From Bacteroidales bacterium UBA1182 (GTDB taxonomy: Bacteria > Bacteroidota > Bacteroidia > Bacteroidales > Bacteroidaceae): a stretch of 21,871 nt of DNA. The stretch covers positions 1-21,871 of the forward strand of contig DBYQ01000092.1 in assembly GCA_002310015.1 (NCBI GenBank), given 5' to 3'. Made by a program: the position numbers and the translations under genes. Positions 8,092-16,245 of the stretch are shown piece after piece; positions within the stretch are counted from its first letter, which is position 1, and the number at the start of each line of letters is the position of its first letter. Under the pieces are notes generated by a model. That model was not told the DNA's origin. It did no database searches and saw nothing but the letters and a program-made list of their open reading frames with translations.

Positions 8092-11000
8092 ATGAAACAT
8101 TTCAGCAAAGCATTAATGAGGTCAGCACTTGCGCTGCTCATGATTTTTACTACAACAGTAAGCATATGGGCCGACGGCCTTAGCGGAAGCGGAACCCAAA
8201 ACGACCCGTTCATTATTGCATCAGCCCAGGATTGGCAGACCTTTGCCGACAGTGTTAATAACGGTAACGGATATTCCAATCAATTCATTAAGCTCACCTC
8301 TGATCTATATGACGTCACCACCATGGTTGGAGATACGTGCCATCCGTTCCAGGGAGTCTTTTTGGGTGACGGCCATACTATCAACCTTAACCTGACAGCC
8401 ACTGAAAATTACATAGCACCATTCCGCTATCTGCAGTCTGCCAGGATATATTCCCTTCACACCACCGGTATCATTGACGCCAATACATATACGTATGCTG
8501 CCGGTATCGCAGCAATGGCCGATACTCTCTTAATGGCAGGCTGCCGGAGCAGCGTCACCATAAAAGGCAGCATTGATGGAGATGGCTATTATGGTGGACT
8601 AATAGCTATATGCGTATATGCAACTTTATACAATTGCCTTTTTGACGGATCCATAGAAGCTCCTTATGCCGATTGTTGCGGAGGTGTAATCGGATATTCT
8701 TCAGACGATAATACACATATGAAGTACTGCCTTGTGACAGGAACAATGTCATGTGTTGAAGATTATTCCGGAACATTTGGAGGCGGTCCCGCAATAACAG
8801 AAGATGAAAGTTGTTATTTTAAGACACAGACAGGATATTCTGACGGTACCCAAATTGATGCAACAGACCTTGAGCTCCTCTCGCTTTTTGATAGTGGTTG
8901 GCAGATAAAGGACGATGAGGTAGTGCCAATTACCGATGTTAAAGATGTAGGTATGTGTATATTGCTTCAAAACCCGAAAGAATTCCAATACACCGGAGAG
9001 CCCATAGAACCATGCTTTACATACACTCATCTCTATCTTGATCCTTCAGAAATTGACAAGAATATCACCTTCACTATTTCTGACAGCCAAGGCAATACGG
9101 TTTCCCAGATGACAGATCGCGGCCGATACACCTTTACATTTACCGGAAATGAACAGGAGGGGCTGCACGGTTCTTTCAGCTATCCCGTTTATGTAACTGG
9201 TCTGCGAACTGATTCAGTTGGAAACAATCTGATTGAAAACAATCAGGACTGGGAAGAATTTGCCCGATTAGTCAATGAATCCGGTTACGATTATGAGGAG
9301 GAACACATAAAACTGACCAATGATATCACCATCAAAAGTGCGGTTGGAACCAGGGCTAATCCTTTCATGGGATTTTTTGACGGTTGCGGCCATACCATCA
9401 ACATGGAGATACCCGATAATGATACAATCATAGCTCCTTTCAATTACATATCGAGTGCATACATAAGCCGTCTTAACGTAACGGGCACATACAACAATCC
9501 ACGGGCATATATAATTGCAGGCATGGTAGGTTCAGTAACAGATAAACTGATATTGAACTCATGTCGCAGCAGCATCAATATCATCAACTCTTCAGTCCAA
9601 CCTAACAACGCCTTGTACAGCGGTTTTGTACTCGAATCCAAAGGATATGTAGAAATTACAAACTGCCTTTTTGACGGCAACATACAGGCGCCAGGACTGA
9701 GACGTTGCAGCGGATTCATATCATCATCCAACGATGGAGTCACATTCTACAACTGTATGATGGCAGGCGCCATGGAGTGTGACACACTATCATCGGGTGT
9801 ATTCACTATCTCACCTGACAATGCCCAGTTCATCGACTGTTATCACAATACCGATTTCAGTCTTGCTCAAGGCACACAGACATCGGCCACCGGTAATGAG
9901 CTTAAAGCCCTGTTAGGTGAAGGCTGGGTTGTAAGTAACGAATTTGTCATTCCCGATATCGATGATAAGAACCTTAAGACGTCCATCGGCCTCACTGATT
10001 ACAGAAAGTATCAACATTACACCGGTTCACCCACAGAACTCCGGTACACTATTCTTACCAGCAGTTTTGATTACATATCGACTGATACATGCTGCTCAGT
10101 TGTCATTACAGACAGTCAAGATCAGATTACAGATGCCGTAGAACCAGGTGAATACACTGCCACATTCACAGGTATCGGCCAGTATTCAGGCAGTTTCTCT
10201 GTCGACTTTACTGTCAAGGTATTTCCACTTTGTCTGGAGATTGATGAAGATTATACCGAGGGAGAAGAAGGTTACTTCTATATCAACATTAAAGACTCTT
10301 GTGAATTGACACTGACCAATGACGATATCAAACATTTCAAGGTTTATGACAGTGGAGGAAAGGATTCAGATTATGAAAATAATATTGAATCCTACTTTGT
10401 AATGCACGCTCCTCAAGGCTACATATTCAAGCTGACAGGTACACTTCATACCGAGAAATCCGGATCGTATGATGGAGAATATTACGATTATGTATTAATA
10501 CATGATGGCAGTACATCTGAGAGCAGTGTGCTGGCTGGTCCGCTGTTCAGCGCAACAGATTCCACTACGGTTGATTTAGGCACATTATACAGTTGCGGGC
10601 CCGATATGATGATCTATTTTTATGCCGATTTCAGTATTAATAATGAAGGACTTGACTTTACCGTCTCACTTGTTAAGGAGAGCGATCTTCCCTCTTATGA
10701 CATTATCGTAGAGAATTGTCCCAACGGTAAGATTCAGGCGGACGTCATGAATGCTTCCATGAACAGAATAATTACTCTGACAGCAGTACCTGATCCGGGG
10801 TATTATCTTGATAGCATCTCTGTAGTTAACATGAACGGCGACAGTCTGTATTTGACAGGAGGCACCTGGTACAACAATGTTGCCACATTCAAGATGTCCG
10901 ATACCACAGTTGTTGTAAAGGCACACTTCACCTCTGTTGCAGATCTCGAATTATATGTCAACATGCCCTACAAGAGGAGAGTTGAGGTTACTGACACCAT

Positions 11001-11514
11001 TAAGCTGACAGACCTGAGCATTCAGTCATTCAAGGTTTATGACAGTGAAGGAAAGGACAGAAACTACTTGTCAAACACAAAATCAAACCTCGTCATGTTT
11101 GCTCCTCAAGGCTACATATTCAAATTGACAGGTTCAATGCTGATTGAAGAAGGTGATACGACAGAATACTATGATTATGTGAACGTTTATGATGGCAGCA
11201 CTAAGGATAGTACCCTGCTGCTGGCTGGCCCCTTATTAAGCCCTGATGAATCAGATCCGTTTGACATAGGTATCATATACAGCAGCGGACCGGTCATGAT
11301 GATCAGTTTCATCACTGACGAAAGTGATGTTGAACAGGGTCTTGACTTTACCGTTACGCTGGTACCGGCCGATGAGCCCACCCTGGTCAACAGCCCGGGC
11401 GCTACTAACGATGAACAGGATTGGTATCTGCCTGATGGCCGCCTGCTGATAGGCAGCCCCGCTGAAGGAAAACTTTACATAAACGGCGATCGAAAGGTGA
11501 TTATCATCCCATAG
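8092..11514 (+). CDS. Secreted modular protein with two CUB-like domains
   Basis: A 1140-residue exported protein of unknown function. The signal peptide is evident (MKHFSKALMRSALALLMIF, cleavage probably after SIWA). Domains by eye: a GSGTQNDPFIIASAQDW module (about 33-275) of a type seen in Bacteroidales adhesin-like proteins, with Cys-rich beta-helix-like strands; an Ig-like segment (about 285-372); a second copy of both (about 374-625 and 630-712); a CUB-like domain (about 743-863); an InlB/B-repeat-like segment (about 869-948); a second CUB-like domain (about 974-1095); and a short tail ending KLYINGDRKVIIIP like many Bacteroidales C-terminal sorting tails. The CUB copies share stretches such as FKVYDS and APQGYIFKLTG. 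Inference: a surface or secreted binding protein. The stop codon abuts a degraded REP-like hairpin. Confidence 0.85.
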   Translation: MKHFSKALMRSALALLMIFTTTVSIWADGLSGSGTQNDPFIIASAQDWQTFADSVNNGNGYSNQFIKLTSDLYDVTTMVGDTCHPFQGVFLGDGHTINLNLTATENYIAPFRYLQSARIYSLHTTGIIDANTYTYAAGIAAMADTLLMAGCRSSVTIKGSIDGDGYYGGLIAICVYATLYNCLFDGSIEAPYADCCGGVIGYSSDDNTHMKYCLVTGTMSCVEDYSGTFGGGPAITEDESCYFKTQTGYSDGTQIDATDLELLSLFDSGWQIKDDEVVPITDVKDVGMCILLQNPKEFQYTGEPIEPCFTYTHLYLDPSEIDKNITFTISDSQGNTVSQMTDRGRYTFTFTGNEQEGLHGSFSYPVYVTGLRTDSVGNNLIENNQDWEEFARLVNESGYDYEEEHIKLTNDITIKSAVGTRANPFMGFFDGCGHTINMEIPDNDTIIAPFNYISSAYISRLNVTGTYNNPRAYIIAGMVGSVTDKLILNSCRSSINIINSSVQPNNALYSGFVLESKGYVEITNCLFDGNIQAPGLRRCSGFISSSNDGVTFYNCMMAGAMECDTLSSGVFTISPDNAQFIDCYHNTDFSLAQGTQTSATGNELKALLGEGWVVSNEFVIPDIDDKNLKTSIGLTDYRKYQHYTGSPTELRYTILTSSFDYISTDTCCSVVITDSQDQITDAVEPGEYTATFTGIGQYSGSFSVDFTVKVFPLCLEIDEDYTEGEEGYFYINIKDSCELTLTNDDIKHFKVYDSGGKDSDYENNIESYFVMHAPQGYIFKLTGTLHTEKSGSYDGEYYDYVLIHDGSTSESSVLAGPLFSATDSTTVDLGTLYSCGPDMMIYFYADFSINNEGLDFTVSLVKESDLPSYDIIVENCPNGKIQADVMNASMNRIITLTAVPDPGYYLDSISVVNMNGDSLYLTGGTWYNNVATFKMSDTTVVVKAHFTSVADLELYVNMPYKRRVEVTDTIKLTDLSIQSFKVYDSEGKDRNYLSNTKSNLVMFAPQGYIFKLTGSMLIEEGDTTEYYDYVNVYDGSTKDSTLLLAGPLLSPDESDPFDIGIIYSSGPVMMISFITDESDVEQGLDFTVTLVPADEPTLVNSPGATNDEQDWYLPDGRLLIGSPAEGKLYINGDRKVIIIP

Positions 11515-11552
11515 TACAAAATGATACAATTGGAGACAGACCCCTTTTGTAC
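11514..11552. repeat. REP-like 41-bp hairpin, degraded copy
   Basis: Begins on the last base of the preceding stop codon. It keeps ATGATACAATTGG, GACAGACCCC and TTTTGTAC but lacks the final ATCATTTT arm and one G of the stem. The outer ends still pair (GTACAAAA with TTTTGTAC). Confidence 0.75.
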
Positions 11553-11563
11553 GGAATTATTGA

Positions 11564-11711
11564 ATAATTGAGAATTGAGAATTGAGAATTGAAAATTGAA
11601 AATTAATACGCTGTACCTGCGTAAATAACCCGCGACATTAAGAAACCCTTCGGAAAAATTCCGAAGGGTTTCTTATAATTTTCAATTTTCAATTTTCAAT
11701 TCTCAATTCTT
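11564..11711. repeat. Composite heptad element A (inverted arms around a hairpin)
   Basis: Left arm: six 7-bp units at 11564-11605 (ATAATTG, three AGAATTG, AAAATTG, AAAATTA). Then a 36-bp segment (11605-11640) with TACGC, GCGTAAAT and CCCGCGACATTA that recurs in element B, then a perfect terminator hairpin, then an inverted heptad arm (11675-11711) touching the glgP stop codon. The arms can pair, with most mismatches being G-U compatible on one strand. It fills the space between convergent genes. Confidence 0.8.
11640..11674. terminator. Bidirectional terminator between convergent genes
   Basis: A perfect 16-bp stem: AAGAAACCCTTCGGAA, loop AAA, TTCCGAAGGGTTTCTT. It can end transcription of the CUB-domain gene from the left and of glgP from the right. 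Confidence 0.85.
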
Positions 11712-14274
11712 AATAGAACCACTTCACATAGCAGAAGTCCTGACGGTGAGGCAGGTCTGCATTCTTGGGATACATGCGGTATGCAACCTTGAATGAGCCG
11801 GGGTACTCGTTCTTGACAGAGCCGTGGAATGTGTAGAGGTTACCCTCACGCTTTACCAGCTCCAGCGGAACCACCTTCATAAGCTTCTCATTGCCATCGG
11901 AATCATAGCCCAGGAGAACCATCTCAACGCCTATGGCATCATCCAATCCCTTCTCATCAATCACATACTCAACATCATAGCTCTTGCCGGTCTCAAAGAG
12001 GCCCTGCATCAGAGAATCTGATTTGTATGAGCTTACCACCTCAATGGCATCCCAGCGCTCAGCCACAACCTCCTTCCAGGCTGCAATCTCCTTAGCCTTG
12101 GCGTAGTCATTGGCCTGCAGCACGTGTGAACGCTCTGCCATCTTGTTGTAGAACTTGCTGAAGTAATCGTCAAGCTGACGCTTCATTGTATAGTGAGGAG
12201 CAATCTGTGCAATTGAGTTCTTCATAGTTGAAACCCAACCCTCAGAGATGCCCTCTGCGTTCTTGTTGTAGTAAAGAGGCAGGATCTCATTCTCCAGGAT
12301 GCTGTAGATTGTAGCGGCATCCAGCTGATCCTGATAGGCCTGGTTGTTGTATGTACGCTTATCGGTCAATGCCCAACCGGCACCCTCGCGATAACCCTCA
12401 TACCACCATCCGTCAAGCACTGAGAAGTTCACAACACCGTTCATCAGAGCCTTCTCGCCCGATGTGCCCGATGCCTCCAGCGGACGTGTAGGAGTATTCA
12501 GCCAGATATCAACGCCCGATACGAGACGGCGAGCCAGATGCATATCGTAGTTCTCCAGGAATATGATCTTGCCCAGGAACTCCGGACGACGGCTGATGTC
12601 AATGATCTGCTTGATAAGACCCTGGCCTGCACCATCATGCGGGTGAGCCTTACCGGTAAAGAAGAACTGTACCGGATAGTTGGGGTTGTTCACTATCTTG
12701 GCCAGACGGTCCAGATCAGTGAAGAGCAGATGTGCACGCTTGTATGTAGCGAATCGGCGGCCAAAACCTATTGTCAGGGCATTGGGGTTGATCTTCTCCA
12801 TCAGTGACATGATGCGTGAAGGATCACCCTGGTTCTTGAGCCAGCTGTCCTTGAACTGCATGCGGATAAAGTCTATGAGCTGCTTCTTGAGGTCATTGTG
12901 CAGATCCCATACCACCTTATCGGGCACCTTATATATATCCTCCCACATCTTCTCGTTTGACTGGTCTGAGAGGAAATTCTTGTCAAAATACTTGGCATAC
13001 AGTTCCTGCCACTCCTTTGATGCCCATGTAGGCATGTGTACGCCGTTGGTCACGTAACCTACGTGGCTCTCCTCCGGATAATAGCCCTTCCATATGCCTG
13101 AGAACATCTTCTTGGAAACCTCACCGTGGAGCCAGCTTACGCCGTTTACCTCCTGGCAGGTGTTGCATGCAAATGTTGACATGCAGAACCTCTCACCCGG
13201 ATCACCCGGATTGGTGCGGCCCATATCCATGAGCTCACCCCATGAGATACCCAACTGCTGAGCATATCCACCCATGTACTTACCGAACAGGCCCTCGTCA
13301 AAGTAGTCATGACCTGCAGGAACCGGAGTATGGACAGTGTAGAGTGATGATGCGCGTACCACCTCCATAGCCTGATTGAATGTGAGACCCTGCTTTACAT
13401 ACTGGGTCAGACGGTACAGGTTGCACAATGCGGCATGACCCTCATTGCAGTGATAGATATCCTTCTTGATGCCAAGAGCCTCAAGGGTAAGCATACCGCC
13501 TATACCTAAAAGTATCTCCTGTTTCAGACGGTTCTCCCAGTCACCACCGTAAAGCTGTGATGTGATGGGACGGTCGTAGTCACTGTTCATGTCGATGTCA
13601 GTATCCATCAGGTACAGAGGCACACGGCCTACGTTTACCCTCCAGATTGCGGCGTAAACGGTATAGTTGATATAAGGAACAGCCACAGTCATGGGCTGAC
13701 CGTTCTTGTCATATACGCGCTCAATAGGCAGAGTGTTGAAATCCAGCGGCTCGTAGTTGGCTATCTGCTGACCGTCCATCGAAAGGGTCTGGGTAAAATA
13801 GCCATGACGATACAGGAAACCTACGCCGCACATATCCACGTTGCTGTCACTGGCCTCCTTCATGTAGTCACCGGCCAGCACACCCAGACCGCCTGAATAT
13901 ATCTTGAGCACGTGAGTCAGACCGTACTCCATGCAGAAGTAAGCTACTGACGGACGCTTGGCATCGGGTTTAACGTCAATATATTTGCGGAATTTGTCAT
14001 AAATGGCATTCATTTTGTCCAGGAAAATCTGGTCCTTGGACAGTTCCTCCAGCTTGTCATAGCCCAAGCTCTGGAGCATCATGATAGGATTGTGACGAAC
14101 CTCTCTCCACAAATCCGGGTTGATTTCCTTGAACAGGGCCTTAGCGTCCTCGTTCCACACCCACCAGATGTTGTGAGCCAACTCGTCAAGTTTCTGCAAA
14201 GCCTCTGGCACACTTGATTTCACATAAAAATCACGCCATGAGGGCTGATTTGAATTACTTGCTTTAATCTTCAT
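11710..14274 (-). CDS. glgP: Alpha-glucan (glycogen) phosphorylase, short GT35 form
   Basis: Releases glucose 1-phosphate from the ends of glycogen or related alpha-1,4-glucans using phosphate and pyridoxal phosphate, in the cytoplasm. The protein has 854 residues. The N-terminal ~110 residues (ALQKLDELAHNIWWVWN) match the DUF3417-type leader of the TIGR02094 family. The PLP site EASGTSGEKALMNG puts the cofactor lysine at about residue 608, followed by VNFSVLDGWWYEGY. Substrate-side motifs HCNEGHAAL and VHTPVPAGHDYF are present. It follows glycogen synthase on the same strand after a 65-bp gap filled mostly by a REP-like hairpin, so the pair probably forms one glycogen transcription unit. The stop codon is immediately followed by a heptad array and terminator. 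Confidence 0.95.
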   Translation of the reverse strand: MKIKASNSNQPSWRDFYVKSSVPEALQKLDELAHNIWWVWNEDAKALFKEINPDLWREVRHNPIMMLQSLGYDKLEELSKDQIFLDKMNAIYDKFRKYIDVKPDAKRPSVAYFCMEYGLTHVLKIYSGGLGVLAGDYMKEASDSNVDMCGVGFLYRHGYFTQTLSMDGQQIANYEPLDFNTLPIERVYDKNGQPMTVAVPYINYTVYAAIWRVNVGRVPLYLMDTDIDMNSDYDRPITSQLYGGDWENRLKQEILLGIGGMLTLEALGIKKDIYHCNEGHAALCNLYRLTQYVKQGLTFNQAMEVVRASSLYTVHTPVPAGHDYFDEGLFGKYMGGYAQQLGISWGELMDMGRTNPGDPGERFCMSTFACNTCQEVNGVSWLHGEVSKKMFSGIWKGYYPEESHVGYVTNGVHMPTWASKEWQELYAKYFDKNFLSDQSNEKMWEDIYKVPDKVVWDLHNDLKKQLIDFIRMQFKDSWLKNQGDPSRIMSLMEKINPNALTIGFGRRFATYKRAHLLFTDLDRLAKIVNNPNYPVQFFFTGKAHPHDGAGQGLIKQIIDISRRPEFLGKIIFLENYDMHLARRLVSGVDIWLNTPTRPLEASGTSGEKALMNGVVNFSVLDGWWYEGYREGAGWALTDKRTYNNQAYQDQLDAATIYSILENEILPLYYNKNAEGISEGWVSTMKNSIAQIAPHYTMKRQLDDYFSKFYNKMAERSHVLQANDYAKAKEIAAWKEVVAERWDAIEVVSSYKSDSLMQGLFETGKSYDVEYVIDEKGLDDAIGVEMVLLGYDSDGNEKLMKVVPLELVKREGNLYTFHGSVKNEYPGSFKVAYRMYPKNADLPHRQDFCYVKWFY

Positions 14275-14299
14275 ATATCTCGTTTCTCAAAAATGGTTC

Positions 14300-14340
14300 A
14301 AAATGATACAAAAGGGGACAGACCCCAATTGTACTATTTT
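14300..14340. repeat. REP-like 41-bp hairpin R2a
   Basis: AAAATGATACAAAAGGGG, loop ACAGA, CCCCAATTGTACTATTTT. Inverted relative to R2b, 2 bp away; 39 of 41 bases match after reversal. It lies between glycogen synthase and glgP. Confidence 0.9.
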
Positions 14341-16025
14341 CAAAAATGATACAATTGGGGTCTGTCCCCTTTTGTATCATTTTTGTTCACAGCAAAGTCA
14401 TAGGCCTCGAGGTAGTACTTGATAAAGTGCTTCCAGAGGGCCTTTTGGGCAATCTTGCCGGCTTTCTGCCTTACAGTATCACGCTCAGCGTCAGTCATTG
14501 CAACCCACTTCTCAATCTGCAGGCTTATATCGGCCGATGCCTCATTCCAGTTGTCATCAGTACGATGCACCACCTTCACTCCATCCTCAATCTCAGCATC
14601 GTGCCCAAGCAGAGTGTTTACCCACAGGCCGAAGCCCGCCAGGTCCGATGTCACCGTAGGCACCTTGAAGGCGGCACTCTCAAGCGGAGTGTAACCCCAC
14701 GGCTCATAATATGACGGGAATACCGCCAGATCCTGGCCGATGAGCAGGTCATAATATGTCTTGTTGAATATGCCATCATTACCGTCCAGATAGCACGGCA
14801 CAAACAACACCTTTATATTATCCTCAGGAGCATTACGGAATCCCATGCGCTGCAGAGTGCAGATGACATTATCCTCACCCATGTTGTGCAGCCAGTGCGT
14901 AGTGAGCGGCATGGGCAGCGGCTCCTTACCGGCATCATGCATAGTAACGCGGTCCTGCAGGTCACGCCTGGGCTCCATCACCCATGCCGGCACATTTATC
15001 AGCGCCAGGATATGCGCATTGCCTGTCTTATGGTTGTCACGCAGCTGACGCAGCGAATCAAGGAACAGGTCAATACCCTTGTTGCGGAACTCATATCGGC
15101 CACCTGTAGCCACAATCACGGTCTCATCGGCCCACTCCGTTCCAAACAGCTTGTTTGCAACAGAAAGGATGGTACGGCGAGCCTCGCATCGGGCCGTATC
15201 AAACTTGCCTGGTTCAGGCAGGAAGCCATCCTCAAAACCGTTCACCGTAACCACATCGGGAGTCTTGTCAAGCAGCTGAGTGCACTCGCGGGCGGTAATA
15301 TCACTCACCGTGGTGAAGCAATCCACACGGTGTGCAGTCTGTTTCTCAATAGAGTGCTTGGCCTCCATGTTCAGTTCACGGGCCATCTGGTCACCGTTGT
15401 AGCCCTCAAAGAAAGCGTACAGCGCCTTTCCGTTACCGCAAATGGAACGGCCGATAGACGTGGCGTGAGTGGTAAATACCGTCGATATCTGCGGAATATA
15501 GTATTTCAGGAACAGCGCGCCCAGACCGCACATCCACTCATGAGCGTGATACACGACCGTATCATTAGGGCCGATGTTAAAGTTATAGAAGCTCTTAACA
15601 GCCATAGCGGCGGTGTATGAGAACATCGATGCCTCATCATAATCACCGTATGCATGGATTGAATCCACCTTGAAAAGCTCCCAGGCGCGGCCGTAAATGC
15701 TGTTCTTAAGAGAATAGTTGGCCATGAAATCCACCAGGAACACAATGGGACGGCCCGGCACGTTCCAATATCCCGTACGGACCGGAATGCCATCGGTATC
15801 ACGTGCGTAATCCTTCCAGATTGCGTAGAGTGACTTGTCTTCAATAAACAGCGGATTGTTCTTGCCCTCCCAGAGATCAGGGCCGACATAAATGAGCGTG
15901 GCGCCACTCTCCTCCTTGAGCGTCTTGGCCTGTGTTGAAAGCACCGTGTAAATACCTCCAATCTTGTTGCAGACCTCCCAGCTCACGGAAAAAATATAGT
16001 TCGGTTTCCTTTTGGCACTACTCAT
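14340..16025 (-). CDS. Glycogen synthase, GT3 (eukaryote-like) family
   Basis: Transfers glucose from a nucleotide sugar to the growing alpha-1,4-glucan chain in the cytoplasm. The protein has 561 residues. The N-terminal EVCNKIGGIYTVL (KIGG at 21-24) is the GT3-style nucleotide-sugar loop, the VYHAHEWMCG and TTHATSIGRS segments are typical, and the catalytic E-x7-E is seen in EPWGYTPLE. This is the GT3 type found in Bacteroidetes rather than a GT5 GlgA, hence no symbol. The final 14 residues (KNDTKGDRPQLYHF) are encoded entirely by a REP-like hairpin and are unlikely to be ancestral. The start has AAAAAGG nearby and a candidate promoter box about 27 bp upstream. It is first of the glycogen pair, downstream of the terminated ATPase operon. 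Confidence 0.95.
   Translation of the reverse strand: MSSAKRKPNYIFSVSWEVCNKIGGIYTVLSTQAKTLKEESGATLIYVGPDLWEGKNNPLFIEDKSLYAIWKDYARDTDGIPVRTGYWNVPGRPIVFLVDFMANYSLKNSIYGRAWELFKVDSIHAYGDYDEASMFSYTAAMAVKSFYNFNIGPNDTVVYHAHEWMCGLGALFLKYYIPQISTVFTTHATSIGRSICGNGKALYAFFEGYNGDQMARELNMEAKHSIEKQTAHRVDCFTTVSDITARECTQLLDKTPDVVTVNGFEDGFLPEPGKFDTARCEARRTILSVANKLFGTEWADETVIVATGGRYEFRNKGIDLFLDSLRQLRDNHKTGNAHILALINVPAWVMEPRRDLQDRVTMHDAGKEPLPMPLTTHWLHNMGEDNVICTLQRMGFRNAPEDNIKVLFVPCYLDGNDGIFNKTYYDLLIGQDLAVFPSYYEPWGYTPLESAAFKVPTVTSDLAGFGLWVNTLLGHDAEIEDGVKVVHRTDDNWNEASADISLQIEKWVAMTDAERDTVRQKAGKIAQKALWKHFIKYYLEAYDFAVNKNDTKGDRPQLYHF
14343..14383. repeat. REP-like 41-bp hairpin R2b, translated as a C-terminus
   Basis: AAAATGATACAATTGGGG, loop TCTGT, CCCCTTTTGTATCATTTT. 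On the minus strand it is read as the last 14 codons of glycogen synthase (KNDTKGDRPQLYHF), with the TGA stop in the 2-bp junction to R2a plus the adjacent base. Confidence 0.9.
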
Positions 16026-16051
16026 AATCCTTTTTATCAGATTTCAGGCTG

Positions 16052-16059
16052 CAAAGTTA
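16052..16059 (-). promoter_or_regulatory. Candidate -7 promoter box of the glycogen genes
   Basis: On the minus strand TAACTTTG matches TAnnTTTG, 26 bp before the glycogen synthase ATG. The expected -33 TTTG is not visible; that position is occupied by the heptad arm of element B. Confidence 0.45.
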
Positions 16060-16131
16060 CTAAATAATTGAGAACTGAGAATTGAAAATTGAGAATTAAT
16101 ACGCAGAACCCGCGTTAATTCCCGCGACATT

Positions 16132-16165
16132 AAAAGGCGCTCGAAAATCTTTTCGAACGCCTTTT
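16132..16165 (-). terminator. Terminator of the V-type ATPase operon
   Basis: AAAAGGCG pairs with CGCCTTTT and TCGAAAA with TTTTCGA, with one C-A mismatch and a tiny TC loop. It lies about 80 bp past the ntpK stop on the minus strand and before the glycogen promoter region. Confidence 0.75.
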
Positions 16166-16188
16166 AAAATTTTCAATTTTCAATTCTC

Positions 16189-16234
16189 CGCTCGGCCCGA
16201 AGGGACGCTTTTACAAAGCGTAGCGACTAAAAGA
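16189..16234. repeat. GC-rich hairpin segment inserted in the heptad arm
   Basis: This non-heptad segment is flanked on both sides by ATTTTCAATTCTC (16176-16188 and 16235-16247). It contains the hairpin ACGCTTT, TAC, AAAGCGT at about 16204-16220. It may be a small insert, or two heptad runs joined around another hairpin. Confidence 0.55.
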
Positions 16235-16245
16235 ATTTTCAATTC

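Noticed and set aside
11564..11711. Short direct repeats resembling a CRISPR array
   Set aside because: The units are contiguous 7-mers with no spacers, and no cas genes are near.
14886..15620. Open frame on the plus strand, 244 codons, opposite glycogen synthase
   Set aside because: The opposite strand encodes a well-conserved enzyme with intact motifs; the product here looks like antisense translation.
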